64,000 nt of DNA from Bizionia argentinensis JUB59 (GCF_000224335.1 NZ_AFXZ01000067.1:186001-250000), one strand, 5' to 3'; shown: positions 28,718 through 37,968, numbered from the stretch's first letter. The notes: generated from the letters alone by a model not told the origin. A program made the numbers and translations.

Positions 28718-29698
28718 TTACAAAGCCATTAAGTTACAGCCACGTATATCTGAATTATCGAATCTGCCAATAATTTCAAAAGATCCATTAGCATGGACCT
28801 TTCCTAAATCTTGTGTGGCTATAAAGGCGCAAGAATTAACATTAGCCAAATCTATAATGTTTAAACCACCTGTTTTGTTAGCGTCGTGAATAGTTAGCGC
28901 ATCTTCTGTGTCGCGCGTTAAAATACGCATCCACGGAGGACAATTAAAAAGGCCATCACCTTTGGAGTAAGCCTGGCTTAACAGTTCTGTCATGCCGTAT
29001 TCACTGTGGATTTCCGAAACGCCAAAGCCATTTTTTAAAATAGCGTGAAGCTCATTTCGTATTAATTCTTTTCGCCTGCCTTTCATACCACCGGTTTCCA
29101 TAATAATGGTGCTTTTAAGCTGGAATTGATGGTGCTCTACCAAATCTAATAAGGCAAACGACACGCCAATTAGTAAAATTTTTCTGTTTTCAGATTCTAA
29201 TTTTAAAAGTATATTCTTTAAAGCCTCCAGATCATCCAGGTAAAACCCACTTTCAGGCTGTTTGGATTGCTTTATAAGTGCATCCGCCATATATATTAAG
29301 GAAGAGCCGTCGCGTTCTAAATAACTCGGTAGTAAAGCTAATACTACATAGTCTTCATTGTTACCATAAAATTTTTGAAAAGCGTTTTCATAACTCTTTT
29401 CATAAACCGATAAATCTGTTACTAGATGTTTACTGGTTGTTTGTCCCGTAGTTCCTGAACTAGCAAATATTTTTTGAACAGGAGCGGAGGAACTCACGAC
29501 ATCATGCGACTTAAAAAACTGAATAGGCAGAAAAGGAATGTCTTCAATACGATGAATATCACTTGGGTTTTTATATAATAAATCGCAAAAGGAACGATAA
29601 ACGCCATTGTTTTCAAATTGAAATTTAAAAACCTGTAAAGCTTTTTTTTCGAATGCTTCCGCAGAATCGATTTCGAATATGTCCGACGAATGTATCAT
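28718..29698 (-). CDS. LuxE/PaaK-family acyl-protein synthetase-like enzyme
   Basis: The 326-residue protein belongs to the adenylate-forming superfamily, close to LuxE acyl-protein synthetases. It has the P-loop-like adenylation motif IFASSGTTGQTTSKH, LLIGVSFALLDLVEHH, the METGGMKGRRKEL block and SEYGMTELLSQAY. I start it at the ATG at 29698 (MIHSSDIFEIDSAE), because the twelve residues before it are not family-like. Such proteins activate carboxylic acids as acyl-AMP. The substrate is unknown, and no lux genes are near. Confidence 0.85.
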   Translation of the reverse strand: MIHSSDIFEIDSAEAFEKKALQVFKFQFENNGVYRSFCDLLYKNPSDIHRIEDIPFLPIQFFKSHDVVSSSAPVQKIFASSGTTGQTTSKHLVTDLSVYEKSYENAFQKFYGNNEDYVVLALLPSYLERDGSSLIYMADALIKQSKQPESGFYLDDLEALKNILLKLESENRKILLIGVSFALLDLVEHHQFQLKSTIIMETGGMKGRRKELIRNELHAILKNGFGVSEIHSEYGMTELLSQAYSKGDGLFNCPPWMRILTRDTEDALTIHDANKTGGLNIIDLANVNSCAFIATQDLGKVHANGSFEIIGRFDNSDIRGCNLMAL

Positions 29699-29717
29699 AG
29701 TGCAAAAGTATGGAAAA

Positions 29718-29747
29718 TAAAAAAGCGCTACCAATTGGTAACACTTT
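29718..29747 (-). terminator. Terminator of the short T9SS gene
   Basis: On the minus strand a 12-bp stem with T-G pairs, centred on the perfect palindrome TACCAATTGGTA (29729-29740), is followed by a T run. It separates the T9SS gene from the LuxE-like gene. Confidence 0.65.
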
Positions 29748-29820
29748 AAAAACAGATGCTATTTTAAGTGCTGATTTTTTAAATTAATTTAAATTTTACA
29801 AATAAATAACATGGAGCTAC

Positions 29821-30156
29821 TTATTTGACAATCAGTTTTCTGGTTGCGTTTAACTTGTTTTCGGTAATTTTAATAATATATATACCTGCTTTTAATTCGG
29901 ATATATTTAATTCTTTACCAGAAAGTGATTGAGACATGACTTGTTTGCCTAAAACATTATAAACAGAAATTTGTTTTACAAAGTTATTCTTGGTAGCAAC
30001 ATACAATTTACCATTACTTACCGGATTTGGGTAGATTAAAAGGTTTTCTATATTTTTAGAATTTGCCGTAGCTTCCCTATCCAACGATTGCGAAAAACTT
30101 TCGCTTATCGAGAAAAGGGTAAAAAAAAGAAAAATTAAATAAGTAGTTTTTTTCAT
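29821..30156 (-). CDS. Minimal T9SS protein: signal peptide plus sorting domain
   Basis: The 111-residue product has a signal peptide (MKKTTYLIFLFFTLFSISES, cleavage near FSQ) and, after about 15 residues, a complete type A sorting domain (LLIYPNPVSNGKLYVATKN, ISVYNVLGKQVMSQSL, LKAGIYIIKITENKLNATRKLIVK). There is no cargo domain. It could be a remnant of a longer secreted protein, a small carrier whose sorting domain is itself functional, or a competitor for the sorting machinery. It is divergent from the PhoB/PhoR-like pair. Confidence 0.85.
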   Translation of the reverse strand: MKKTTYLIFLFFTLFSISESFSQSLDREATANSKNIENLLIYPNPVSNGKLYVATKNNFVKQISVYNVLGKQVMSQSLSGKELNISELKAGIYIIKITENKLNATRKLIVK

Positions 30157-30348
30157 GTGGTCAAATTAAAATAAAGATAAATATACGTAATATTACTGCA
30201 AATAGTTCACCAAAATTCTATTTTAAGAAATTTGTTGTTATATTATCAACAGTTAACCTAAAGGTTACCATAATGTTATTAATACGAGATAAGCTGTTTC
30301 CACTAGCCGATTAGTTTTATCTTTACCTTTTTGAACCATTAAATTTCT

Positions 30349-31044
30349 ATGAAAAAACGCGATATTAAGATATTATTAGTGGATGATGAACCAGATATTT
30401 TAGAAATAGTTGGTTATAATTTATCTGCTGAAGGCTATGAGATTTTTACAGCTGAAAATGGCGTAAAAGCCGTAAAAAAAGCAAAAAAAATAAAACCACA
30501 TCTTATTATTATGGATGTTATGATGCCAGAAATGGATGGTATTGAAGCTTGCGAATTAATACGAAAAGTGCCCGATTTAAGCGAAACCATTATTACCTTT
30601 TTAACCGCTCGTGGTGAAGACTATTCTCAAGTTGCAGGTTTTGATGCAGGTGCCGATGATTATATTACTAAACCCATAAAGCCAAAAGTTTTAGTAAGCA
30701 AGGTGAAATCCTTACTACGTCGTTTTAAAGAAGAAGATTCTGCGGAATCTATAGTGGAAATTGGGAATCTTATAATTAATAGAGATGAATATAAAGTTGT
30801 TTTAAATGGTGATGAATTGATTTTACCACGTAAAGAATTTGAATTATTATCTTTATTAGCATCTAAACCTGGTAAGGTTTTTAAACGCGAAGATATTCTG
30901 GATAGCGTTTGGGGAAATGAAGTAGTTGTTGGTGGCCGCACGATTGATGTTCATATTAGAAAACTTCGTGAGAAAATCGGCGATGATTCTTTTAAAACCG
31001 TAAAAGGTGTTGGCTATAAGTTTATCGAAACATGCAAAAACTAA
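30349..31044 (+). CDS. OmpR/PhoB-family response regulator
   Basis: The 231-residue regulator has a receiver domain (VDDEPDILEIV, phosphoacceptor D56 in LIIMDVMMPEMDG, lysine in YITKPIKP) and a C-terminal winged helix (KEFELLSLLASKPGKVFKRE through GRTIDVHIRKLREKIGDDSFKTVKGVGYKF). It overlaps the kinase gene by 13 bases, so the two are one operon. It resembles the PhoB-like regulators of Bacteroidota; phosphate control is possible but not shown by neighbours. Confidence 0.95.
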   Translation: MKKRDIKILLVDDEPDILEIVGYNLSAEGYEIFTAENGVKAVKKAKKIKPHLIIMDVMMPEMDGIEACELIRKVPDLSETIITFLTARGEDYSQVAGFDAGADDYITKPIKPKVLVSKVKSLLRRFKEEDSAESIVEIGNLIINRDEYKVVLNGDELILPRKEFELLSLLASKPGKVFKREDILDSVWGNEVVVGGRTIDVHIRKLREKIGDDSFKTVKGVGYKFIETCKN

Positions 31045-32069
31045 AGAAAACTTATAAATTTGCTGTTAAAACAGCCTTACTTTCTACATTACTATTAACA
31101 TTTTTTTTAAGTGTTTTTCTTTATGCGCTGCAGGTTTGGACCTGGTGGTTATTTCCCTTTGTTTTATTTTTCGGGTTCCTATCATTTGTAATTATTCAAT
31201 ATCGTGTAGAGCGTTTTATTTACAGACGGGTGAAAAAAATCTATGACGATTTAACACTTCTGGAATCTGCTAGCTTAACAAAACAGCCAATTACTACCGA
31301 TATGGCTACGCTTACTAAAGAAATTGATAAGTATGCGAAAGACAAAAAATTAGAAATTGAAACATTAAAAGTCCGTGAAGAATACCGTAAAGAATATTTA
31401 GGAAACGTTTCTCACGAATTAAAAACGCCCTTATTTACCGTTCAAGGTTACATTTTAACATTATTGGATGGCGCAATAGATGATAAACGCATTCGCAAGC
31501 GCTATTTAAATCGCGCAAGTAAAGGTGTAGAGCGCCTTATTTATATTGTGAAAGATTTGGATATGATTACCAAACTGGAAGTAGGCGATTTAAGCTTGAA
31601 CAAAGAGTTTTTTGATATTATTGAACTCATAGAAAACGTATTTGAATTGCTGGAAATGAAAGCAGCTAGAAAAAAAATAACCTTGACTTTCGACGCCGAT
31701 TATCCAGATCCTATTTTTGTTTATGCCGACAAAGAGCGTATTGAACAAGTTATTACCAATCTTGTAGTAAATTCCCTTAAATACGGCAGAGAAAAAGGGA
31801 CGACTGAAATTGGTATAGAAAATCTAATTAAAAATAAAGTCCTTGTACGCGTTACCGATAATGGCGAAGGCATAGCTGCAGAACATTTATCACGAATTTT
31901 TGAACGCTTTTACCGGGTCGATAAAAGCGGCTCGCGTAAAGAAGGTGGTTCTGGTTTAGGCTTATCTATTGTAAAACATATTATTGAAGCCCATGACGAA
32001 GGCATCTATATTGAAAGCGAAGCCGAAGTAGGTAGCGAGTTTTCATTTAGTATGGAAAAGGCTAAATAA
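31032..32069 (+). CDS. PhoR-like sensor histidine kinase
   Basis: The 345-residue kinase has two close transmembrane helices (about 14-34 and 38-55) with almost no periplasmic loop, a HAMP-like linker, the H box LGNVSHELKTPLFTVQGYIL, and a HATPase domain (ITNLVVNSLKYG, VTDNGEGI, GGSGLGLSIVKHI). The lack of a sensor loop suggests it responds to membrane or partner-protein signals, as PhoR does. It is co-transcribed with the response regulator. Its 3' end overlaps the convergent glycosyltransferase by 27 bases. Confidence 0.94.
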   Translation: MQKLKKTYKFAVKTALLSTLLLTFFLSVFLYALQVWTWWLFPFVLFFGFLSFVIIQYRVERFIYRRVKKIYDDLTLLESASLTKQPITTDMATLTKEIDKYAKDKKLEIETLKVREEYRKEYLGNVSHELKTPLFTVQGYILTLLDGAIDDKRIRKRYLNRASKGVERLIYIVKDLDMITKLEVGDLSLNKEFFDIIELIENVFELLEMKAARKKITLTFDADYPDPIFVYADKERIEQVITNLVVNSLKYGREKGTTEIGIENLIKNKVLVRVTDNGEGIAAEHLSRIFERFYRVDKSGSRKEGGSGLGLSIVKHIIEAHDEGIYIESEAEVGSEFSFSMEKAK

Positions 32070-33104
32070 TTCGGTGTAATTAGTCGCTTCTTTAAAACTA
32101 CGCAATCCTTTAAATTTAGAAACACGCTTTAATTGCTCTACCGTAAAATCATTTTGTTGGCAATACGGAACCATTTCATTTTGTTGTAATCGTTCTGCTA
32201 AATAATTTTGTTCAAACTGTCCGGGTGTTGGTATAAAAAAAGCCTGCTTTTCTAGTTTTGCCAAATCCATGAGTGTGGTATAACCGGATCTTGAAATAAC
32301 GAGCTGACTTTTATTTAAAGCATCTTCCAATAATCTGCTTGTTAAATAGTTGTAAATCGTAAAATTGCCGATAACTTCTTTTTTAATTTCGTTTTCAACT
32401 AAGCCTTTAATAAATAAGATTGCTCCAGGGTAATTAGCTAATTCCTTTAAAAGTTTCGTTTCCAGAAATTGTCGTTGTGGTTCCGGACCAGATAATAAAA
32501 CGAGAATATCATAAATTATAGGCGTGTCTTTTTTAGTGAATCGGCTTATAGGATTCATGTATTTAATAGTTGAAGTCAATTTCTTCACATGACCCAATTT
32601 ACCACTTAAATTAATTGCTCCTTCAGCATCAGGAATCCAACATTCATCAAATTTTTTAATAATATTTCTATGAATTTTGCTGCTTAGCCAAGTGGTGTTT
32701 CCGCTCAATACGTTTAGCTGATGCGTGATAAATACCGAAGGGACTTTAGAAGAGAAAACACCAAATCGATTATCTGAAATAATGCCCGAAATAGAATGTT
32801 CTTTAAGAATTTTGTCGATTGCCGATTTTTCAGCAGCCATATTTCTTAAAATTTTAGGCGTATCGGTCAGCAATTTAAATTTAAAAAAACGAGCATTTTT
32901 GGCATATTTAATATTGTATGAAGGCAATGTTAAACAAGTAAGATTCGGAAATTCAGTTTGAAGTAAAGCTAGAGCAGCGCCATCACTAGCCAGTATAGGC
33001 GTGAATTTATGGTGCATTAATTCTTTAATAATCGGGATGCATCTGGTGGCATGACCAAGACCCCAATTTAATGGCGCCACTAAAATGTGTTTCTTCTCTA
33101 ACAT
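32043..33104 (-). CDS. MurG-like glycosyltransferase (GT28-type), unknown acceptor
   Basis: The 353-residue protein has the GT-B plan of MurG-related transferases: the N-terminal ILVAPLNWGLGHATRCIPII and the C-terminal donor-binding ISRSGYTTLMDLAKLEKQAF with PTPGQFEQNYLAERL. I start it at the ATG at 33104 (MLEKKHILVAPLNW), since the eleven residues upstream are not typical. The donor is probably a UDP sugar; the acceptor is not known. It is not murG itself. It is convergent with the kinase gene and divergent from trmB. Confidence 0.85.
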   Translation of the reverse strand: MLEKKHILVAPLNWGLGHATRCIPIIKELMHHKFTPILASDGAALALLQTEFPNLTCLTLPSYNIKYAKNARFFKFKLLTDTPKILRNMAAEKSAIDKILKEHSISGIISDNRFGVFSSKVPSVFITHQLNVLSGNTTWLSSKIHRNIIKKFDECWIPDAEGAINLSGKLGHVKKLTSTIKYMNPISRFTKKDTPIIYDILVLLSGPEPQRQFLETKLLKELANYPGAILFIKGLVENEIKKEVIGNFTIYNYLTSRLLEDALNKSQLVISRSGYTTLMDLAKLEKQAFFIPTPGQFEQNYLAERLQQNEMVPYCQQNDFTVEQLKRVSKFKGLRSFKEATNYTELFSLFHTK

Positions 33105-33184
33105 TAAAAACAAAGGTAAGCATATAAGAGCTTCCACTTAATTCCGTAATTTTGCCAAAAGTTTTATAAATCAGTTTAGTAAAA

Positions 33185-33862
33185 GTGGGAAGTAAAAATA
33201 AATTAAAACGTTTTAACGAAAACGAGACCTTTAAAAATGTGGTGCAGCCATCACGTGAAGAACTCGTTAATAAAGAATTTCCTTTAAAAGGAAATTGGAA
33301 TCGCGATTTTTTCAAAAACGATTACCCAATAATTTTAGAGTTGGGTTGTGGTAAGGGAGAATATACAACTGCCATGGCAGAAAGGTATCCGAATAAAAAC
33401 TTTGTTGGAGTGGATATTAAAGGAGCACGTTTTTGGCGTGGTGCTAAAACAGCGCTCGAAGAAAACATGAGCAATGTGGGTTTTCTACGTACGCAAATTG
33501 AATTAATCGATCATGCTTTTGCAGAAAACGAAGTTGACGAAATTTGGATAACTTTTCCAGATCCGCAAATAAAATACAAGCGAACCAAACACCGTATGAC
33601 CAATGCAGAGTTTTTAGCACGCTATAAAACCATATTAAAACCAGACGGCGTTGTTAATTTAAAAACAGATAGCGAATTTATGCACGGTTATACATTAGGG
33701 TTGTTGCATGGCGCGGGACATGAAGTATTATATGCCAATCATAATGTTTATAAACAGGAAGGCAGCCCGGAAGATGTAACGCGTATACAAACTTTTTACG
33801 AAAGTCAGTATTTAGAACAGAACAAACCAATTACGTATATTCAATTTAAAATTAAAAATTAG
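33185..33862 (+). CDS. trmB: tRNA (guanine(46)-N7)-methyltransferase
   Basis: The 225-residue enzyme methylates G46 in the variable loop of tRNAs using S-adenosylmethionine. It has the SAM-binding LELGCGKGEYTTAMAERYP, NFVGVDIKGARFWRGAKTA, the catalytic-site ITFPDPQIKYKRTKHRMT, and LKPDGVVNLKTDSEF. It begins with GTG (GSKNKLKRFNE follows), the usual flavobacterial N terminus. The LysE-type gene overlaps its stop by one base. Confidence 0.96.
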   Translation: MGSKNKLKRFNENETFKNVVQPSREELVNKEFPLKGNWNRDFFKNDYPIILELGCGKGEYTTAMAERYPNKNFVGVDIKGARFWRGAKTALEENMSNVGFLRTQIELIDHAFAENEVDEIWITFPDPQIKYKRTKHRMTNAEFLARYKTILKPDGVVNLKTDSEFMHGYTLGLLHGAGHEVLYANHNVYKQEGSPEDVTRIQTFYESQYLEQNKPITYIQFKIKN

Positions 33863-34491
33863 TGGATTTAGCTCTTGTATTAATATTCGGTTTTCTGGCG
33901 ACTTTTATTGCAACTTTACCGCCCGGTTTGATAAATATTACGTCTGCCAAGATTAGTTTAAACGAAGGTCACACGAGAGGTGTTATGTTTGCTTTAGGCG
34001 CGTGTTTAGTAATTATTGTTCAAGCTTTAATAGCAACTATTTCTGCTCGTTACTTAAGTAATCATCCGGACGTTGTAGGTGTTTTGCGTATTGTGGCTAT
34101 GATTATTTTTGCGTTATTGAGTATTTACTTTTTGTTTATTGCTAAGCATAATGAACAGAATAAAAAAGAGGATGATTCACGTAGTAAAACCAAACGCTTT
34201 TTTCATGGCATGTTTTTGTCTGGTATTAACTTTTTTCCAATTCCGTTTCAAGCATATGTAGCTATGACTATGGCCTCATACGGTTTTATGAAATTCGAGA
34301 ATTTAGATATTGCCGCTTTTGTAATAAGTTCTAGTTTTGGCGCTTTTGTATCCTTATATTTATATATGCACTTTTTTGAAAAGATAAAAGACCATAAAAT
34401 AGCCTCAAAGAAAGTTATGAACTATATGATTGGCGCTATTACGGGAGTGGTAGCTATTTATACTCTAATTAGTATTTTAAAAGACTTGTAA
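33862..34491 (+). CDS. LysE-type exporter family membrane protein
   Basis: The 209-residue protein has six predicted transmembrane helices and the LysE/RhtB-like N terminus GFLATFIATLPPGLINITSAKISLNEGHTRG split over the first 40 residues. Family members export amino acids or metal ions; the substrate here is unknown. It starts with GTG, and its first base is the last base of the trmB stop. Its own stop overlaps the next ATG by one base, so trmB, this gene and the alkyltransferase-like gene are translationally coupled. Confidence 0.85.
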   Translation: MDLALVLIFGFLATFIATLPPGLINITSAKISLNEGHTRGVMFALGACLVIIVQALIATISARYLSNHPDVVGVLRIVAMIIFALLSIYFLFIAKHNEQNKKEDDSRSKTKRFFHGMFLSGINFFPIPFQAYVAMTMASYGFMKFENLDIAAFVISSSFGAFVSLYLYMHFFEKIKDHKIASKKVMNYMIGAITGVVAIYTLISILKDL

Positions 34492-34820
34492 TGAAGCCTG
34501 AAACGGTAAGTTTTTATGATAAAGTTTATCAGGTTGCTAGACAAATTCCTTTTGGACGCGTAACCAGTTATGGTGCTATTGCCACATTTCTCGGCGCAGC
34601 CAAAAGTGCTAGAATGGTTGGTTATGCAATGAATGGTTCACATAATAAAGATGTTCCAGCCCATCGGGTAGTAAACAGAAAAGGCTTATTAACTGGCAAG
34701 CATCATTTTGATGGTACTAACCTGATGCAACAGCTTTTAGAAAGTGAAGGCATACAAGTCATCGATAATCAAATTCAGGATTTCGATAGCGTGTTTTGGG
34801 AACCGCGTAAAGCCTTATAG
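34491..34820 (+). CDS. Alkyltransferase-like protein (MGMT family without the active cysteine)
   Basis: The 109-residue protein is the DNA-binding domain of O6-alkylguanine-DNA alkyltransferase alone. The helix-turn-helix with the arginine finger (TSYGAIATFLGAAKSARMVGYAM) is present. The active site, PCHRV in true enzymes, reads P56-A57-H58-R59-V60, so the alkyl-accepting cysteine is missing. Alkyltransferase-like proteins bind O6-alkylguanine and hand the lesion to nucleotide excision repair. It is the last gene of a three-gene coupled operon. Confidence 0.92.
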   Translation: MKPETVSFYDKVYQVARQIPFGRVTSYGAIATFLGAAKSARMVGYAMNGSHNKDVPAHRVVNRKGLLTGKHHFDGTNLMQQLLESEGIQVIDNQIQDFDSVFWEPRKAL

Positions 34821-35242
34821 AACTTCCTGTTATTTACTAATTTGTTAAGAATTAGGAGATAATTACAAAAATGTCATTATATAAATCTTACTAGTCACCT
34901 CGTTTAATTGGTCATGTACATTTTTCCATCCGCCCACAATCATTCGGCATAACACAATATTTTATTCCTAAAACGCGACAACTCACCATTCAATTCTAAA
35001 TATTTCTATTTTTAATCTTTAAAAAAAAGCGCGGTGATTTAGGCTCTATTCTCTATTTTTAGAAATAATTAACACCTCATAACAAAATCAAATTTAAACA
35101 TCAATCATTTCAATTAAAGCATTTCAAATTCTAAACAATTCACTGTATATTTGTAGTTTAGAATAGTTCTGAATAAATAAACAGCAAATCGTATAGATAT
35201 CATACTCATAAGCTGTTTTATCTGTGTATAAATAGTAGCATT
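34821..35242 (+). promoter_or_regulatory. Gap with promoter and leader hairpin of the mrp gene
   Basis: TATATTTG at 35146-35153 matches the -7 consensus; no clear -33 element was found. The roughly 80-base leader has an outer stem AAACAGC / GCTGTTT (35179-35185 with 35212-35218) around an inner GTAT / ATAC stem. A conserved leader of an iron-sulfur gene could be regulatory. No gene was seen in the rest of the gap. Confidence 0.5.
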
Positions 35243-36385
35243 ATGAAATTAAATAAAGAAGATATATTAAAAGCACTTGAAACCATAACCGTTCCTGGCG
35301 AAGGCCAAAATATGGTGGAAAGTGGTGCCGTTAAAAACATTATGACTTTTGGTGATGAGGTTATTGTAGATATTACCATTAGCAACCCAGCGCTACAAGC
35401 TAAAAAGAAAATGGAAGTTGAAATATTGAAAGCTATTCATGATCAGGTTTATGAGAAAGCAAAAATCACGATCAACACAAAAGTAGATGCACCGCCAGCT
35501 AAACCTAAAACGGCCAATGAGATTAAAGGCAAATCTATTCCAGGTATTCAAAATATAATCGCCGTTGCTTCAGGAAAAGGAGGTGTTGGTAAATCGACAG
35601 TTACAGCTAATTTAGCGGTAACCTTGTCCAAAATGGGTTTTAAAGTTGGAATTCTTGATGCGGATATTTACGGACCATCTATGCCTATTATGTTCGATGT
35701 CGAGAATGAAAGACCTTTAGCTACAACTGTGGATGGAAAGTCTAAAATGAAACCTGTAGAAAATTACGGTGTTAAAATATTATCTATTGGCTTTTTCACG
35801 CAACCCGATCAAGCGGTTGTTTGGCGTGGCCCTATGGCTTCGAAAGCATTAAATCAAATGATTTTTGATGCACATTGGGGCGAACTCGATTTTATGTTAA
35901 TCGATTTACCACCAGGAACAGGCGATATTCATTTAAGTATTATGCAATCCTTGCCAATTACTGGCGCTGTTGTAGTCAGTACGCCTCAAAATGTTGCACT
36001 TGCCGATGCTAGAAAAGGAGTTGCTATGTTTCAACAGGAAAGTATAAATGTGCCTGTTTTAGGGATTATAGAAAATATGGCCTACTTTACACCAGAGGAG
36101 TTGCCAAACAATAAATATTATATATTTGGAAAAGAAGGTGCTAAAAATTTAGCTTCCGATTTAGATGTACGTTTTCTAGGAGAAATTCCATTGGTACAAA
36201 GCATTCGTGAAGCGGGAGATTTAGGTCGTCCAGCAGCTATGCAAACAGGTACGCTATTGGAAAAAGCCTTTGAAAAACTCACACAAAATGTGGTCGAAGA
36301 AGTGGTAAAACGAAATGATGGATTGCCGCCAACTGAAGCCATTAAAATTACAACCATGGCTGGATGTTCCGCCGTTAAAAAATAG
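35243..36385 (+). CDS. Mrp/ApbC-family iron-sulfur carrier ATPase
   Basis: The 380-residue cytosolic P-loop ATPase has an N-terminal MIP18/DUF59 domain (1-80) and a Mrp/NBP35 ATPase domain with the deviant Walker A ASGKGGVGKSTV (P loop at residues 111-118), DADIYGPSMP and LIDLPPGTGDIHLS. Such proteins carry Fe-S clusters to target enzymes. The usual CxxC after IENMAYF is absent (TPEELPNNKYYIFG); a lone cysteine remains in the C-terminal MAGCSAVKK. A NifU-domain gene starts 3 bases after its stop. Confidence 0.95.
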   Translation: MKLNKEDILKALETITVPGEGQNMVESGAVKNIMTFGDEVIVDITISNPALQAKKKMEVEILKAIHDQVYEKAKITINTKVDAPPAKPKTANEIKGKSIPGIQNIIAVASGKGGVGKSTVTANLAVTLSKMGFKVGILDADIYGPSMPIMFDVENERPLATTVDGKSKMKPVENYGVKILSIGFFTQPDQAVVWRGPMASKALNQMIFDAHWGELDFMLIDLPPGTGDIHLSIMQSLPITGAVVVSTPQNVALADARKGVAMFQQESINVPVLGIIENMAYFTPEELPNNKYYIFGKEGAKNLASDLDVRFLGEIPLVQSIREAGDLGRPAAMQTGTLLEKAFEKLTQNVVEEVVKRNDGLPPTEAIKITTMAGCSAVKK

Positions 36386-36388
36386 GTT

Positions 36389-36631
36389 ATGACCACAGAA
36401 GAACTCACATTAAATATTGAAAAAGCACTTGATGAAATTCGTCCATTTTTACAAAGTGATGGTGGCGATATTTCCTTGCTTTCCATAGAGGATGGTAAAC
36501 TTGTAAGAGTGCAGTTAGAAGGCGCGTGCGTAGGTTGTAGCGTAAACCAAATGACGCTTAAGATGGGAGTGGAAATGACTATCAAAAAATATGCGCCTCA
36601 AATAGAACAGGTTGTCAATGTAGAGGCTTAA
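36389..36631 (+). CDS. NifU-domain iron-sulfur scaffold protein
   Basis: The 80-residue protein is a free-standing NifU C-terminal domain. It has ALDEIRPFLQSDGGDISLL and the cluster-binding motif EGACVGCSVN with C47 and C50. Proteins of this type bridge a 4Fe-4S cluster between two subunits and pass it to carriers such as Mrp. The tight spacing to the Mrp gene supports a shared cluster-delivery role. Confidence 0.96.
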   Translation: MTTEELTLNIEKALDEIRPFLQSDGGDISLLSIEDGKLVRVQLEGACVGCSVNQMTLKMGVEMTIKKYAPQIEQVVNVEA

Positions 36632-36849
36632 AGCAGATTATTGCTAGCAAACAGTGTTGCTTTAGCCTTTGACTTTCACTACCCGCTTAACCCATGAGAA
36701 TTTCGGGAGCGTTAACAACCTAGAATCGTCGAGACCAAATCCATCATACAAACTGATAAATATCATGAAAAACCCGTGATAATTATCCGAAATTTGCAAC
36801 TGAAACAAAAGTCGAATAAAAGAAGTACCCAACATTTTTGGGAATGACT

Positions 36850-37911
36850 ATGATAAAGACAGATATACTTATTATTGGCGCAGGGCCAACCGGATTATTC
36901 ACCGTTTTTGAAGCAGGATTACTAAAATTAAAATGTCACCTTATCGATGCATTACCACAAGCAGGTGGACAATGTACCGAATTATATCCTAAAAAACCGA
37001 TTTACGATATTCCAGCCTATCCAGAAATTCTGGCAGGCGATCTTACCATGAAATTGTTGGAGCAATGTAAACAATTTGAACCAGGCTTTACGCTTGGCGA
37101 ACGTGCCGAAACTATAGAGAAACAAGAAGATGGTAGTTTTATAGTTACCACTAATAAAGGCACGCAGCACCAAGCACCCGTTGTGGCTATTGCTGGTGGA
37201 TTGGGAAGCTTTGAGCCGCGTAAACCGCTAATTCATAATATTGCCGATTTTGAAGATAAAGGTGTGGAATACATGATTAAAGATCCAGAATTCTATCGCG
37301 ATAAAAAAGTAGTTATTGCTGGTGGTGGCGATTCTGCTTTAGATTGGAGTATCTTTTTAAGTGATATTGCTAGTGAAGTAACGCTTATTCACCGTCGTAA
37401 TGAATTTAGAGGCCATTTAGATTCGGTAGACAAAGTTCAAGAGCTAAAAAATTTAGGTAAAATAAATTTAATTACACCTGCTGAAGTAACAGGTATTGTT
37501 GGAGATGGTGCGGTTAAAGCTGTGGTCGTTTCACAAGCAAAACATATAGAAAAAGAATTTGAATTAGAATGCGATCATTTTATTCCACTATTTGGCTTGT
37601 CTCCTAAACTAGGACCGATAGCCAACTGGGGATTAGAAATTGAAAAAAATGCCATTAAAGTTAATAATGCGTTGGATTATCAGACAAATATTCCTGGTAT
37701 TTTTGCCATTGGCGATGTTAATATTTATCCCGGTAAATTAAAGCTAATTCTTTGTGGTTTCCATGAAGCGACATTAATGTGTCAAGCGGCTTATCAAATT
37801 ATGAATCCTGGAAAACGATATGTATTAAAATATACAACGGTAGCTGGTGTCGATGGTTTTGATGGAACCAGAAAAGAAGCACCGAAGGCTGTTGTTAAAG
37901 CATTCGATTAG
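36850..37911 (+). CDS. FAD-dependent ferredoxin/thioredoxin reductase-like oxidoreductase
   Basis: The product (353 residues from the ATG at 36850) matches the thioredoxin-reductase-like ferredoxin--NADP reductases. It has an FAD-binding ILIIGAGPTGLFTVFEAG, the NADPH-binding KKVVIAGGGDSALDWSIFL with VTLIHRRNEFRGH, and the FAD-contact GIFAIGDVNIYPGKLKLILCG. There is no CxxC redox pair, which argues against a thioredoxin reductase. Starts at 36844 (ATG) and 36838 (TTG) are also in frame. The 2Fe-2S ferredoxin gene just downstream is a natural partner. Confidence 0.92.
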   Translation: MIKTDILIIGAGPTGLFTVFEAGLLKLKCHLIDALPQAGGQCTELYPKKPIYDIPAYPEILAGDLTMKLLEQCKQFEPGFTLGERAETIEKQEDGSFIVTTNKGTQHQAPVVAIAGGLGSFEPRKPLIHNIADFEDKGVEYMIKDPEFYRDKKVVIAGGGDSALDWSIFLSDIASEVTLIHRRNEFRGHLDSVDKVQELKNLGKINLITPAEVTGIVGDGAVKAVVVSQAKHIEKEFELECDHFIPLFGLSPKLGPIANWGLEIEKNAIKVNNALDYQTNIPGIFAIGDVNIYPGKLKLILCGFHEATLMCQAAYQIMNPGKRYVLKYTTVAGVDGFDGTRKEAPKAVVKAFD

Positions 37912-37968
37912 TGGTTTCTTATTGCTTTTAGCGACAAAGCTTGATATTAGCGTATAATTAAAAACAGG

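Noticed and set aside
28718-29698. Bioluminescence operon suggested by the LuxE-like protein
   Set aside because: No other lux genes are nearby; LuxE/PaaK-like proteins are common outside lux operons.
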